This document shows, piece after piece, positions 1 to 11,046 of a stretch of DNA of 64,000 bases (position 1 is the stretch's first letter; the number at the start of each line of letters is the position of its first letter). A model generated the notes under the pieces. It was not told the origin of the DNA. It did no database searches and worked only from the letters and a program-made list of their open reading frames with translations. This DNA comes from Craterostigma plantagineum. Its lineage: Eukaryota; Streptophyta; Magnoliopsida; Lamiales; Linderniaceae. Both the position numbers and the translations under genes were made by a program. Location: positions 1 to 64,000 of the forward strand of contig JAPQWV010001362.1 in NCBI GenBank assembly GCA_027422505.1. Reading direction: 5' to 3'.

Positions 1-134
1 AAAAAGCCGATGCCTAGAAGACCAGGTGAGCTTGAAGATTTCTTAAAGAGAGATTTCAAGGACTCGAGGACTCTTTCCACTTGCAAGACGAAGATAACCC
101 GCGCAATATTGAAAATTGAATACAAAGGGGAGAT

Positions 135-492
135 TGTTGGAACTATTTTATTGTATTCAATTAATATAGTTACAATGTCTTGCTATGCAAATTAGTAGTC
201 TTGGACTGAAATGTAATTAGTCTATTATAGGACTACTTGTGTAAATATACCACGAGGTGGTATATATAACTCAACTCCTAAAAAAATTAGGAGTGCGCTT
301 AGTATGGTTTTCGATCGAATAGAAGAATTGGAATTTTAGAGAGAAGATTTTAGCGCCAAACCTTGCTTGTTCTTCAATTAACTTCTCTCTCAAGCTTCAA
401 TGGTAAATCTTATGCTTTAACTTTCGAAATTGATTAGATTTACAATCCGTTCTTCGTAGATTCGATCAAGTTGGATATCTGGGGTCCTAACA
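135..492 (+). repeat. 3' LTR of element A
   Basis: The LTR starts TGTTGGAA directly after the polypurine tract and ends GGTCCTAACA, so it has the TG...CA termini of LTRs. It is 358 bp long. Homologous but shorter LTR sequence occurs inverted at 16477-16681. The partner 5' LTR is outside the window. Confidence 0.8.
247..269 (+). promoter_or_regulatory. Putative TATA box with inverted repeat in LTR A
   Basis: ATACCAC-GAG-GTGGTAT (247-263) is a perfect 7-bp inverted repeat that runs directly into TATATATAA (261-269), a good TATA-box candidate for an LTR promoter. Similar inverted repeats occur in LTRs B and E. Promoter activity is inferred. Confidence 0.45.
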
Positions 493-1027
493 TTCCGCGA
501 TGAAGGCACAACGCCTAATCAAAAGCAGGATGTGAAGCCTACCTGGTCTTTGCAATGACTTCAGAGGAACGTTCAACCCCAAAGTTAGAAGAAGTCTCAG
601 TAGTGCGAGAATTTCCAGACGTGTTTCCCGAAGAGTTTCCAGGACTTCCGCCGGATCGTGAGATTCAGTTCACGATCGACATAGTACCCCGGAGCTGCAC
701 CAATATCGAAAGCACCGTATTGATTAGCACCAGCAGAATTGAAGGAATTGAAGGAACAACTGGATGAACAGTTGCAAAAAAGGATTCATTTAGCCTAGCT
801 TCTCGCCCTGAGGAGCACCAGTTTTGCTTGTTAAGAAGAAAGACGAATCGATGCGGCTCTACATCGATTATAGAGAGCTGAATAAAATCACGATCAAGAC
901 AAGTACCCCCTCCCAAGAGTTGATGATTTATTCGACCAGCTACAAGGACCAACAGTGTTTTCTAAGATAGATCTGAGGTCGGGATACCACCATCTGAAGA
1001 TCCGAGAAGTAGATATCACAAAGACAG
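493..1027 (+). pseudogene. Ty3/gypsy RT fragment (element G1, left part)
   Basis: This decayed gypsy pol fragment runs from the protease-RT linker to the middle of RT. Recognisable pieces are ISAMKAQRLI at about 493-525, EFPDVFPEEFPGLPPDREI at about 610-665, FDQLQ near 930, and [13 protein letters not shown] at about 965-1005. It aligns by eye with the pol of the nested Tekay-type element at about 51900-52440. Stops and frameshifts break it, for example the stop soon after KSRM near 531. Element A abuts it on the left and Sirevirus B interrupts it at 1028; the integrase half resumes at 7930. It is non-functional. Confidence 0.8.
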
Positions 1028-1350
1028 TGTTAGGTCCTCAATTATCAAATCCTAGATCCTAGACTTGAAATCCTAAGGAAATCGATTAGAATTATATAAA
1101 ATGATATTTCGATCGAAAACCTTCTTTGAAGAACTTGAGAGAGACTTTGTGTAGTGAGAGAATGAATTCTGACTTTTTCTCTCTAGAATTTGATTTGCAA
1201 AGCCTTTCATATCAATTGACTATTAAGCTCAATGTGTATACTAGTATTTATACCAAACATACTTGGTATAAATACAATCTAAGTCCTAATATGAGGACAA
1301 ATACAAATAAGCCCCTAACTTCAAGGACACTAATGTAATCAAAGCACAAC
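1028..1350 (-). repeat. 3' LTR of Sirevirus B
   Basis: On the plus strand it starts TGTTAGGTCCTC, the complement of an LTR end in GACCTAACA, like elements A and C. The other edge is estimated from the end of the downstream ORF near 1364. It contains a perfect 10-bp inverted repeat TTTATACCAA/TTGGTATAAA at 1247-1256 and 1263-1272, with a TATA-like core. The polypurine tract is not clear. Confidence 0.6.
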
Positions 1351-1363
1351 TAAAACTGATATT

Positions 1364-3663
1364 CTACATTCTTCCGATTTGTGCTTGATTGCCTTTTCGA
1401 GCCATCTGTCCTGGTCGGGCAAAGTATGACCCGCGCAAGCCCAACGCATGCTCGAAGTTTCTAATGATGTTTCTCAACTCCAGTCGCTCCTCGATGACTT
1501 CAAGTAGTTCCATTAGGAGGGGTTGCTCTCTCACGAACCTATGAGGCTTCAGCATGGTCTCTCTGTTGATTTCTTTCAGTCTCGTCTCTATGTTCTTCCT
1601 GATGACCTTGAGCGTCCCATCGCAAAACTTATGAACTTCAGTCATTACCATCAACCTATTCTTCTTTGCAATCGGATTGTGGTCGGTGATCCCTAAGACT
1701 GAGCTGATGTGCACGTGATTGTTGGGAAGCCCTTCGATCTCAGGTCCTTGATTGAGCGGAGCAATCATGTTCACCTTCTTCATATTGCTCTCCATAGCCA
1801 TCTGAAGTCGTGTGGCATGGTACTTGACCTGGCGCAGACCCGGTAGAGTCCCTCGAGTCCTTCCTTCTTTATGAAGCCTTGATGACCCTTGTACTTTTCT
1901 ACGTATAGCTGGTAGAGATGGTACACCTCCTCGACAGGGAGGTAAGGTAGGTTGCCCGCGCTTAGCTTTTCTCGAGTTCTGTCTACTAGCTTTATGACGT
2001 AGAATGGTGTTGGAAGACTTCCTTTAGCACAGTAGACGCATAGCAGCTGGCATATAGGGGATAGAATCTTGTATTGACTCTTCGCTTTTGAAATCCTTAG
2101 CCTCACATTTGGTCCAGATGGGTTAGCATCCAGAGATAGGTCATTCTCTTTTGCTGATCCCAGTGAGAGATGCCTCTGAGCTCGAACTCGTTCGGCTTCT
2201 TGACTTTGTCCGGTGAACTCCATATGTGTTCACGAACTTCTTCAAGGAATGGGATCTCAATCCTGATGTTTTCCCATGGCGTGTCGATCGAACAGATCCT
2301 GGCATTAATCTCGTTGGAGAATCCGCCCGTTGAGCAATCAACTCTGGAAGCATTTAAAGAATTGGTTCATAGTCTTCACCTTCCTGAAGTTCTTCGTCTT
2401 CTATCAAGACTAGGTCGACCGAAGCTTGCTGTAAGAACTATCGAACGTCGTTGAGTCTTTGTCTCTGAATATCCTTGGGCATGGTGTGGTCATCCACTGT
2501 CCTTCGAAGATGTACTTATCGAGGAACTCGTTTGGGTTGACTCCACTTCCTGATGGTCCCGATTGGTCTGGAGCAATTGAGGGAGTTGCTTGAGTTTGCA
2601 CTTAAGGCTACGAGCATGGCGACACTTGCTTCTTCTTCCGAGAGCAAGGGGCTTGTGAAAGTCATTGGTGTGGATGGAGGCGTCCTTAGGTGAAAGGTGT
2701 GGGTCGATTTGGGTTAGAGTATGGGTGGTGTGGTGCGTGGTGGTGGTTGTTTGGGTAGTTTGTTGTTGGGAAGGGCTCACATGAAAATCTATCGGGGGCC
2801 CTCAAATCATCTGCTCTGTGAGATGATTCTCCCGGCAGTATAGCCTATAAATGTCTCCGGAGGGGCCGGCAAGACGAAGCAGCTCGAACGGGATCGGCAT
2901 CGACGGCTGATCCAAATCTTTGAGCCTAGGGTTGTGAAAGAACTTGAGTCTCGGGGGTTGGTAGTTCCCTCCAGGAGGTAGACGAGGGATGTTCTCGTGC
3001 ATCTCTATAAGTCGTCTGATAATGACGTTGAACCACCGGGCATATGGAACCTTCTTCGATCTTTTGTTCTCTTTCTGTCTGATCTGTTCTGCCGTTCCAG
3101 ATTAGTTGAGCGAAATCGTAATTCCGCCAGAACACTATCCCGTGGAAAATACGGAGAATATTGCCGTTGCCTTTGTCGAATCCGACGTGCTTTGGCGACA
3201 GACACTTGTTGATGATTCCAAACAGTGTCATCCATGGATGCGCGATTCCGTTGCTCTGGACTTGTGCGAGCTTGGTGAGCGGTGGACGGTATCCCATGTG
3301 GAGAAAGTCACGCACCATCTCTGCATCTGAACGCAGAGGGTCATAGTTGAGGCTGAAGGGTAGGTCTAGAACGAGCCCGAAATCATCCTTGCTGAAGCTG
3401 ATGTGTCTCGTCCCGAGGACCGTTGTGAACCAATAGGAGCCATCGACTACTAGACTCTTTATTCTTCCCAAAATTGCTGCAAGTAGACCATTGGCACGAA
3501 AGCCGTCACTGAGCACGTGCCAGAGGGGATGGCCTTGTAATATGGACACGATTATCTCGTCCGGACACCTGAAGGTAGTTAGGTCGAGTTGAAAATTGGT
3601 GTCCTGAACCTTGAGGTACAGGTTCTTATCGTAAATGTGGTTGTAAACGGGGTAGTGATCCAT
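1364..3663 (-). pseudogene. Extra ORF downstream of pol in Sirevirus B (env-like position)
   Basis: The minus-strand reading frame starts at 3663 (MDHYPVYNHIYDKNLYL) and runs toward 1364 through at least three frameshifts: about 3070-3000, 2800-2600 and 2220-1800. The first 200 or so residues (DEIIVSILQGHPLWHVLSDG, then YWFTTVLGTRHISFSKDDFG, then HPWMTLFGIINKCLSP) resemble the plant transposon-associated domain often found in ORFs of LTR elements; I am not certain of the family. The C-terminal part is polar and charged (RLKEINRETMLKPHRFVREQ). Its place between pol and the 3' LTR matches the env-like ORF of Sireviruses, but I see no convincing signal peptide or transmembrane segment. Function is unknown. 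Confidence 0.5.
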
Positions 3664-6600
3664 CTTAAAATCAAAAAGGAAACCAAAACCTTAGTTCGAG
3701 AATTTAATTTGAGTCGAAATTTAATTCATCAAACCATAATAGTCTAGCATTTCATATTTACAAAGGTATACAGAAGTGAATGTATAAGATATAATAACAT
3801 TTCGACATGTATATATAAGATATATGTAAGTTAAGTTGAAAATTTCTAAGTGTTGAATAGTAAAATCAAGCACTGGTCACTCCGTTCTATTTATTGCGCG
3901 AGAATTGAAATTCTAAATTTTAATTGCGTAAGTGCGATTTATGAATTTAAGTCTCCTTTCTGATTTGCGATCGAAAATTTATTCGCTAAGGTCTGCTATA
4001 GTGGAAAAGACTTAAAGAAAATTTTCTAAGTGTGAGAACTTAAGGCATGGTACTGTAGCCGAAAAATTTTATGATCGAGAAAAATTTCTGTGTAAATTTA
4101 CAATCGAGAAAATGATTTCTGCGTAAATTTACGATCGAGAAATTTTTCGCGCGTCAATAAAATTTTCATCGTGAAAGTTATCGAGCGAGAACATATTTTG
4201 ATTTTAAAACAGATTTTCGCTGCGAAATTTTACGATCGAAAAAATTGACAACGAGAAACTTGGTTACTCGCCGAGAAAATTTTTGATCGATCAAAATCAT
4301 CGCTACGTACTTTTACGATCGAGAATTTTTATCGTCGAAAAATTAAGTTTATCGCCGCTAAAATTTACGACCGAGAACAAAGTTGAAATCGAAATTAATG
4401 TTTTCGATGGTAAGTTTTTTCGCTCGAAACTTAATTACATCTATTTTATCTATTCCCCTCAGTAATCTTTCGCTCGCATAAAATCAAAATTAGATTTCTC
4501 GATTGTAAGTATTTGCGATCTACGTTATTTATCTTATTGACTGAGTCAAAAATTTAGCGATCGAATATCTTTTACGATACAAACAGTAACTTAATCAAAT
4601 TGAAATTCGATTGAAACTGTTTGCGATCGGAAAAGTTCTTCGACGCCTTTAAACGTTTAAACCCAATTTTAGTCAAACTTTCAATCGAGCTCCAAAAATG
4701 CAAATATTTGAAATAATATACTCTTACGACGATCGAAAACCCTTAAACTATCGTAGGACGCAGATTTTAACCCAGATAAACTCTGAAACAGGTTTAAATC
4801 TCATCAAAATAGCATGCGGTTTTCACATTTTGAACAATCGAAAATCTACTCACAGAATCAAGCGAAAGACTGTAAAATATAGATGAGAACGAAGTTTAAT
4901 CACACACAAACACGTAATAAACGTCGATTCTACCTTAGAAAGACGAAAATCGGTTGAGATTTAAAAGATTTTGTGGATTTTGAAATTCATCTTTACTGTT
5001 GAGTTTTTTGCGTGAGGGAATTTTAATCGACTGTAGGGTTTCTCGAATGGGATTTATGCGTTGTGTGAAAGTTTTTTCGACTGCAAAAAGTGTATTTCAC
5101 ATTAATGGGCTGACAAGACATTTTGGGTTCGCGATTGGACAAGCCCATTTTTAATTTTCGCTCGAGAAACTAATGATCGAAAATTACATTCTAAACCTAG
5201 TTTCTCGATTGGAAGTTTTCCTAAGTTTTCAGATTGACCCTTAAATGAAGTAAAGACCACATAATTGCTCCCCCTATATATGAAAATAATTGCAATTAAC
5301 TTCCTGTAATTCTGAATGGTGACATCTACTCCATAGTCCAAATTTCAAAATCTGCAATACTTAGAGCAAAAATGTCGAGAATATTAGAGTTAATTTGGAA
5401 GCAATTTTTCTAATCACGCGCCCCCTGAAAAGTCTTTAAGAAAAAATGGTAAAAATCAAATCCATAAAACACGTTAACGATCAAAATATTTAACCAACCA
5501 AAATTAAAACCAATGTCGTGCGCTCCAAATCGTGACAATTCGTGAAGTCCCCCTCGTTGAAGTGCGTTATTCAAGAATCAGAACTTAATTTTCTGCAATA
5601 CTTAGAGAAGATCATCAAAAATATTTTGGAGCTCAAGACATAAATTTTGTAAATGCTCCCCCTCAAATAACGCATCTCAATTGATTTGTGAAGTAAGTAT
5701 ATAAATCAATCAAAGAAACACTTACTAAACCACACGCGATTTATCAAGATTAGCCTAGATACATGTTCCCATATACATGTAATTATAATTTCGCGTGAGG
5801 CCATGAGCAATAACAAGTATTCGCATTTTATCAATTCAATGTAAATGCAAATAAAATTGCATATCAGAATTTGCATTTTATAAAATTGCATTTTATACAT
5901 TTCTTTTTCATAAATATAATAATAAGAAAAATAGGAAGAGAAATTTCAAGAAAAATTATTATTTAATATTATTTATAGTATGGGGTCAGATTATTTTGCT
6001 TCGATCATTGTCACACCTAAAATTTCACAAGACACTTGAAAAGATCATATTCCGTCATGTCGACAAACTAAAGTCCTAAGTTCATAGAATGATCTATTTC
6101 GACAACTCTCACTAGGTCCACTCTAGCTCTCAATTAATTTTAACTTGGGGTTTTATATTTATATCACTCTCAACGCAAGCAATTTTATGTCAATTTACAT
6201 GTGATCAAGGCGCTTTTAATCATTTCACCTGGGCGAAAGATTGTCGATTTGGAATCGAAAGGACTTTGAGGGATTTTATTTGGCTCTGACTTTAGAAGGG
6301 AATGAAAAATTTTGGGATTGCTGAATATCATTATCATCTTCCTTTTCTTACTCACTCCTTGTTGTCAGTATTTCTCCTTTTTGTTCATCTTTTATCTTTT
6401 TCATCCTTTTTATCTCTCGTATTTTTCTGCACTTGCTCAAGCTGAAGCTCCGCTTCTCTACGAGGCTGAGAGATTATCTAAGTCGAAGTTCTTCTTGTTG
6501 GTTCTCGGGCCGATACCTGTTTCTTTTCTCTTAATCCCTAGAGAGGTCTCAGAGATTATCAATTTGATGCAGTTCACAGTTATGGAATTCGAACCCAAGG

Positions 6601-7060
6601 CTGTGCTGCTCTTCTCGTTTCCCGATATAAGATCGGATTATCGTTGGAGAAGTTTACTTCAAGGTGCTCCTCTTTCCAGCCGTTCTGACGAGCGTACGAG
6701 ATTATCAATAGAGAAGTTCACAGCAAGATTCATGCCCTCTTTTGGAATTTTGATAGTCGAGAGGCAGGTTCTTTTGGACTGCTTTTTGTGCGTTGAGCAT
6801 TCCTTGTGTGCGTTTTCCACCTTCTTTTGTCATCTTTTTCTTTGTCGTATCTTTTCCACCCCCTCATTTTCTCGTTTGAACATCCCGCCGAAGGCTTAGA
6901 TAGTCGGTTGAAGGCTCGAAGGGATTTCAAGTGAAGAAAAGGTATTTGGAGAAGGCTCCAAATGGATGACTAAAGGCAATAAGAAAGGAATGAAATTTAT
7001 ATATGGCCAAGTGAGGTAACTCCTAAATGCCTTAATCATTTTCCTAACGATCTCGGATGA
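3664..7060 (-). other. Non-coding region between pol and downstream ORF of Sirevirus B
   Basis: This is AT-rich with no supported gene. At 3960-4720 there is a degenerate array of CG-centred motifs such as CGATCGAGAAA. CTCCCCCT-type tracts at about 5267-5275, 5417-5426, 5547-5555 and 5655-5664 read as AGGGGGAG on the element's strand, like the multiple polypurine tracts reported for Sireviruses. The stretch 5980-6520 is homologous to 17940-18420 plus 21166-21216 in element C. The long plus-strand ORF at 6312-6899 is antisense to the element and is not a gene. Confidence 0.6.
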
Positions 7061-7929
7061 CCAGCAGACGGGCTTTTTGCCTAGAAATGGAGCACCACCG
7101 GAGATGCTTTTCATGTCCATTCTGCAAGCTGCATAGTCAGCATCAGTGTAGCCGATTAATTTGAAATATGTGCCCTTAGGATACCATTATCCTAATGTCG
7201 AGGTGCCCTTGAGGTAGCGCAAGATCCTCATGACCGCGAGCATGTGAGATTCTTTGGGATCGGCTTGGAAACGAGCACAGACAGGTGGCAAACATAATAT
7301 CTGGCCGGCTTGAGGTGAGATAGAGAAGAGAGCGATGATGTTGCGATGAAGGGTGATGTCGACCGTCTTTCCTGTGGGATCGGCATCCACTTGCAGCTTG
7401 TTGACATAGGAGTGCTGAGAGTCTTGCTCTGATCTTGATGGAACTTCTTCAGAATGTCTTCGATGTATCTTGTCTGACTTATGAAGATGCCATCTTCGAG
7501 CTGCCTGACTTGGAGTCCTAAGTAAATTTGCATCTCTCCTCTGTGACTCATTTCAAACTTGCTCATCATTAAATCTCCAAACCTCTGGCAGGGCCGTGGA
7601 TTTAGTGATCCGAAGATGATGTCGTCTACGTAAACTTGGACGACCATCAGATCTTTGTCTTGCCATTTGATGAAGAGGGTCGTATCGATTGTTCCTCGAA
7701 TGAATCCAGACTTTACGAGGAATTCACTCAAGACATTATACCAAGCACGTGGAGCTTGTTTTAGTCCGTAAAGGTCTTTATCCAATCGATAGACGTGATC
7801 GATCAACAAAGCCTTCTGGCTGAGCGACGTAGACTTCCTCCTTTAACACGCCATTGAAAAAGGCGGTCTTAATGTCCATTTGGTAGACTTTGAAGTCTTT
7901 ATCTGCCGCATAAGCCAAGAAAAGGCGAA
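7061..7929 (-). pseudogene. Ty1/copia RT and RNase H remnant (Sirevirus B pol)
   Basis: Minus-strand translation gives RT motifs in order: [20 protein letters not shown] and TAFFNG (about 7925-7850), [17 protein letters not shown] (about 7795-7745), and VYVDDIIFGS with the YVDD catalytic centre (about 7640-7610). ISQTRYIEDILKKF, ARFQADPKESH and LRYLKGTSTLGL follow. RNase H begins with IGYTDADYA and reaches CWSS near 7060, where it is truncated before the rest of the catalytic domain. Frameshifts occur around 7400-7300 and 7200. It resembles the Sirevirus/Maximus lineage RT. The 5' edge is cut at 7929 by the junction with gypsy integrase. It cannot encode an active enzyme. Confidence 0.85.
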
Positions 7930-9203
7930 TTAATGACGGAGGCACACACGACAAACTACTCAATGCATCCCGGTGCCACGAAGATGTATCGGGACTTGCG
8001 AACGAACTACTGGTGGCCAGGAATGAAAAGAGATGTTGCTGCTTTCGTAAGTCGATGTCTAACCTGTCAGCAGATTAAAGCAGAACATCAGAGGCCGGCA
8101 GGAATGTTGCAACCCTTGACAACACCCGAGTGGAAGTGGGACCACATAACAATGGATTTCGTCGTCGGGTTACCGAAGACTTTAAAAGGTCATGACGCAA
8201 TTTGGGTGGTTGTCGACAGATTGACTAAATCCGCCCATTTCCTACCAATCAATCAGACCTATTCCATGGAAAAGTACGGATAATTACATATTCAAGAAGT
8301 CGTACGACTCCATGGGATTCCAGTATCAATCGTCTCAGATCGAGATTCAAGGTTTCTGTCCCAATTCTGGATGAGCTTACAAAAAGCTATGGCGACTAAA
8401 TTGTCCTTCAGCTCAGCATATCATCCCCTGACTGACGGACAATCAGAAAGAACAATTCAGATGCTCGAAGACATGTTGAGGGCATGTGTTCTGGATTTTC
8501 GAGGGAGCTGGAGTAAATATCTCCCGTTGATCGAATTTTCGTATAACAACAGCTATCAAGCGACGATCGGGATGGCGCCATACGAAGCCTTATATGGACG
8601 TAAATGTCGAACCCCAGTTCATGGGGATGAAATCGACGAGAAGGCGCTGTTAGGTCCCGAAATGGTTCGCGAAATGACTGAAGCTGTTGCTAAAATTCGG
8701 GAGAGAATGCAAACGGCCCAAAGTCGTCAAAAGAGTTACGCGGACAAAAGACGAAGGCCGTTGGAGTTCGAAGAAGGTGATTAGGTCTTCCTTAAGATAT
8801 CACCTATGAAGGGTGTTAAACGATTCGGACGAAAAGGAAAATTGAGTCCAAGATATACAGGACCCTTCAGATTTTGAAAAGAGTCAGCGAAGTAGCGTAC
8901 AAGTTAGAACTGCCGACATCTCTAGCACAAGTTCATGACGTCTTCCACGTGTCTACGTTACAGATTTACGTTCCGGACCCGAATCACGTGCTACAAAGTG
9001 AAGTGCTTCATCAACAATTGAAACCAGACCTAAGTTACGAAGAAAGGCCGGTAGAGATTTTAATGTACGAGGTGAAGCAACTTCGAGATCAGAATATCCC
9101 CCTAGTGAAGGTCTTGTGGCGGAACCAGACAATGGAAGAAGCTACTTGGGAACGAGAAGACGAAATGAGAGAGAAGTACCCCGAGTTGTTTATGACGGCT
9201 TAA
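7930..9203 (+). pseudogene. Ty3/gypsy integrase and chromodomain-like tail (G1, right part)
   Basis: The protein starts inside the HHCC zinc-binding region ([19 protein letters not shown], then CLTCQQIK). It continues through the DDE core: [20 protein letters not shown] with the first Asp, IVSDRDSRFLSQFW with the second, and TDGQSERTIQ with the Glu. It ends with KGVKRFGRKGKLSPRY and VKVLWRNQTMEEATWERED, the chromodomain-like tail of Tekay/Del chromoviruses. In-frame stops lie at about 8281 and 8782 and a frameshift near 8870. The missing part between RT (1027) and here corresponds to about 1.2 kb in the nested Tekay-type element. The stop at about 9201 is followed by a polypurine tract and the LTR at 9239. 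Confidence 0.85.
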
Positions 9204-11046
9204 ATTTCGAGGACGAAATTTCTTTTAAGGGGGGAGGATGTAATACACGTAAAATAAATACGGGATTATTTTGTAATGTTCGAAATTAATGAAGTTAATT
9301 TTCGGACAAAATCAATTTTCGGAGGCGAACCGAAAATAATAATTAGGCCCAAGGGATGAAGGAATTAAGATGGGCCGAAAATTGTAAAAAGAGCCCAATA
9401 AATAACTTAGGCCAAATAATACTAGAGCTCAAATAAATCAAATAAAAGGCCCAATTAGTTAAGGGTGAACGGAAGTTTTAGAAAGTCCAAATTAATATAT
9501 GGATTAACCCAAATAAGTTAGGATAAGATCGTAATGGTTACTTAATGGAAGGGTAATACACGTGGGACCCTTGTCACCCTATATGAAACACCTAAGTAAT
9601 CACCACATAAATATAACGTGAGTAGCTAATAGAAAGGAAAAATAAAAATAGTGGAAAGAATAAGGAGACAAGAAGAAAGAAGAAAGTGACGAGCGAAGTG
9701 AAAAGCAACCAAAAGGGAAGTAGATTCTTGGCAAGCTTTAATCGACTTCCAACCTAGAAATTAATTCTAACCATAGTTAGGAGGTAAGAATCCCATCTAC
9801 AACTTAATAAACTTTCTATAAGTTTAATGTTATTTCTTGGCGTGAGTTGAAGGACTAGAGGTGACGGAAGAAATTAAGAACAGTGAAGGAAAAACAGCTT
9901 TCCGCAAGCTTGATCCGATTCTCTATCTTGGAAATTAACTCAAAGACAGCTAAGGACGTGAGGTAGGTGGTTTATAACCCCTACAAACCCTTTTAAAACG
10001 TATTGTTTTCCGTCGAAGTGTTAGAATTCGATTGGAAGGCCATTCGAATTCAAAGTTTTAAGTTCTACAATTTTCATCAAATTTCGTGGCATGTTACTAT
10101 GTGTTATGATGTGATTTTGAACTCAATATATGAGTTCTTGGGCTATATGATTTAACTGATGTGTTTGTGGGATGAAGAACGTGTTAAATTTATGGAAAAT
10201 TAGGGTCTGTTCATTATTCGCGAAGTATGTTGTAGGAACCGTGGAAATATTGTGTTTTGCGAGTTGATTTCGCGAATTAGGAGATTGGCTAATCGAGTGA
10301 TAATTTGTTTCGCGGGTTGAATTAGTCTGCGAATTAGGTCGATTTTATTTGGCGAACTGTGAGAGTTAAAAAGAGTTTCGCGGGCCTAGTTTTTATTTGC
10401 GAATGTGAGAGTTAAAAGGATTTTCCGGGCCGTTTCTTAGTTCGCGAATTGAGTGAAATGATTTTTAAAATAAATAGAAAATTGGAAGAATTGAGTTTCG
10501 GGTCGCGAAATTTTGTCGCGGGCTCAAATGTTTGGCGAAGTGTGAGTGAAAATGATTTTCGCGGGCCAGCATTCGGGTTTCGCGGGCTGAAGCTGTTTCG
10601 CGAGTTGTGAGATAAGATAAGTCGCGGGCCGACTTTGAGTTTCGCGGGACGACTTAATTTCGCGGGGTGATTCCTGTGAGTGATGTCGGGCTTTGCGCGG
10701 GCTTAAATTGGGTTTCGCGGCCTGATCAATCAATCAGCGAACTCGGCGAAAGTGCCGCGAATTCGAACGTTGACTCAAAGTTTTACGGGTTGACCATTTT
10801 GAATCGGGTGACTCGCGAATTTGCAGCGAGTGATTTCGCGAATTCGGGCGTTGACCCGAACGTTTCGCGGGTTGACCAGCTTTTAAAGGTGGGTTTCGGG
10901 CGATACGATTTGGGCTTTGACCAGAGTTGTCCACGGATTTAATTTTGGGCTTTTGCCCTATTTTATGCCCAATTTATTTAAATAAAATTATTTTCAGCCC
11001 AAATTATATTAAAATAAAATATTTTCGTACTATAACTTATATTCTC

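Larger units (their letters stand above)
1..492 (+). mobile_element. Sirevirus-like copia element A, 3' end
   Basis: This is the 3' end of a plus-strand Ty1/copia element whose body lies left of the window. Positions 10-134 encode the tail of an unidentified ORF (PRRPGELEDFLKR near its start). A homologous tail occurs on the minus strand just before the LTR of element C near 16700-16830. A polypurine tract (AAAGGGGAGAT, about 124-134) precedes the LTR. The LTR ends at 492 with CCTAACA and gypsy sequence begins at once, so A is inserted in the gypsy element G1. Assignment to the Sirevirus group is by resemblance to elements B and C and is an inference. Confidence 0.75.
1028..7929 (-). mobile_element. 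Sirevirus-like copia element B, 5'-truncated
   Basis: Read on the minus strand, this element has RT and RNase H remnants (7929-7061), a long non-coding stretch, an extra downstream ORF (3663-1364) and a 3' LTR ending at 1028. An additional ORF between pol and the 3' LTR, with polypurine-like GGGGGAG motifs between them, is the layout known for Sireviruses. Gag, protease, integrase and the 5' LTR are missing. The break at 7929/7930 joins the copia RT directly to gypsy integrase sequence, so a deletion removed both the 5' part of B and the RT end plus RNase H of its host element G1. Confidence 0.75.

Noticed and set aside
6312..6899. 195-codon plus-strand ORF with a hydrophobic N-terminus
   Set aside because: It is antisense to the non-coding part of Sirevirus B, and the homologous region in element C is not open.
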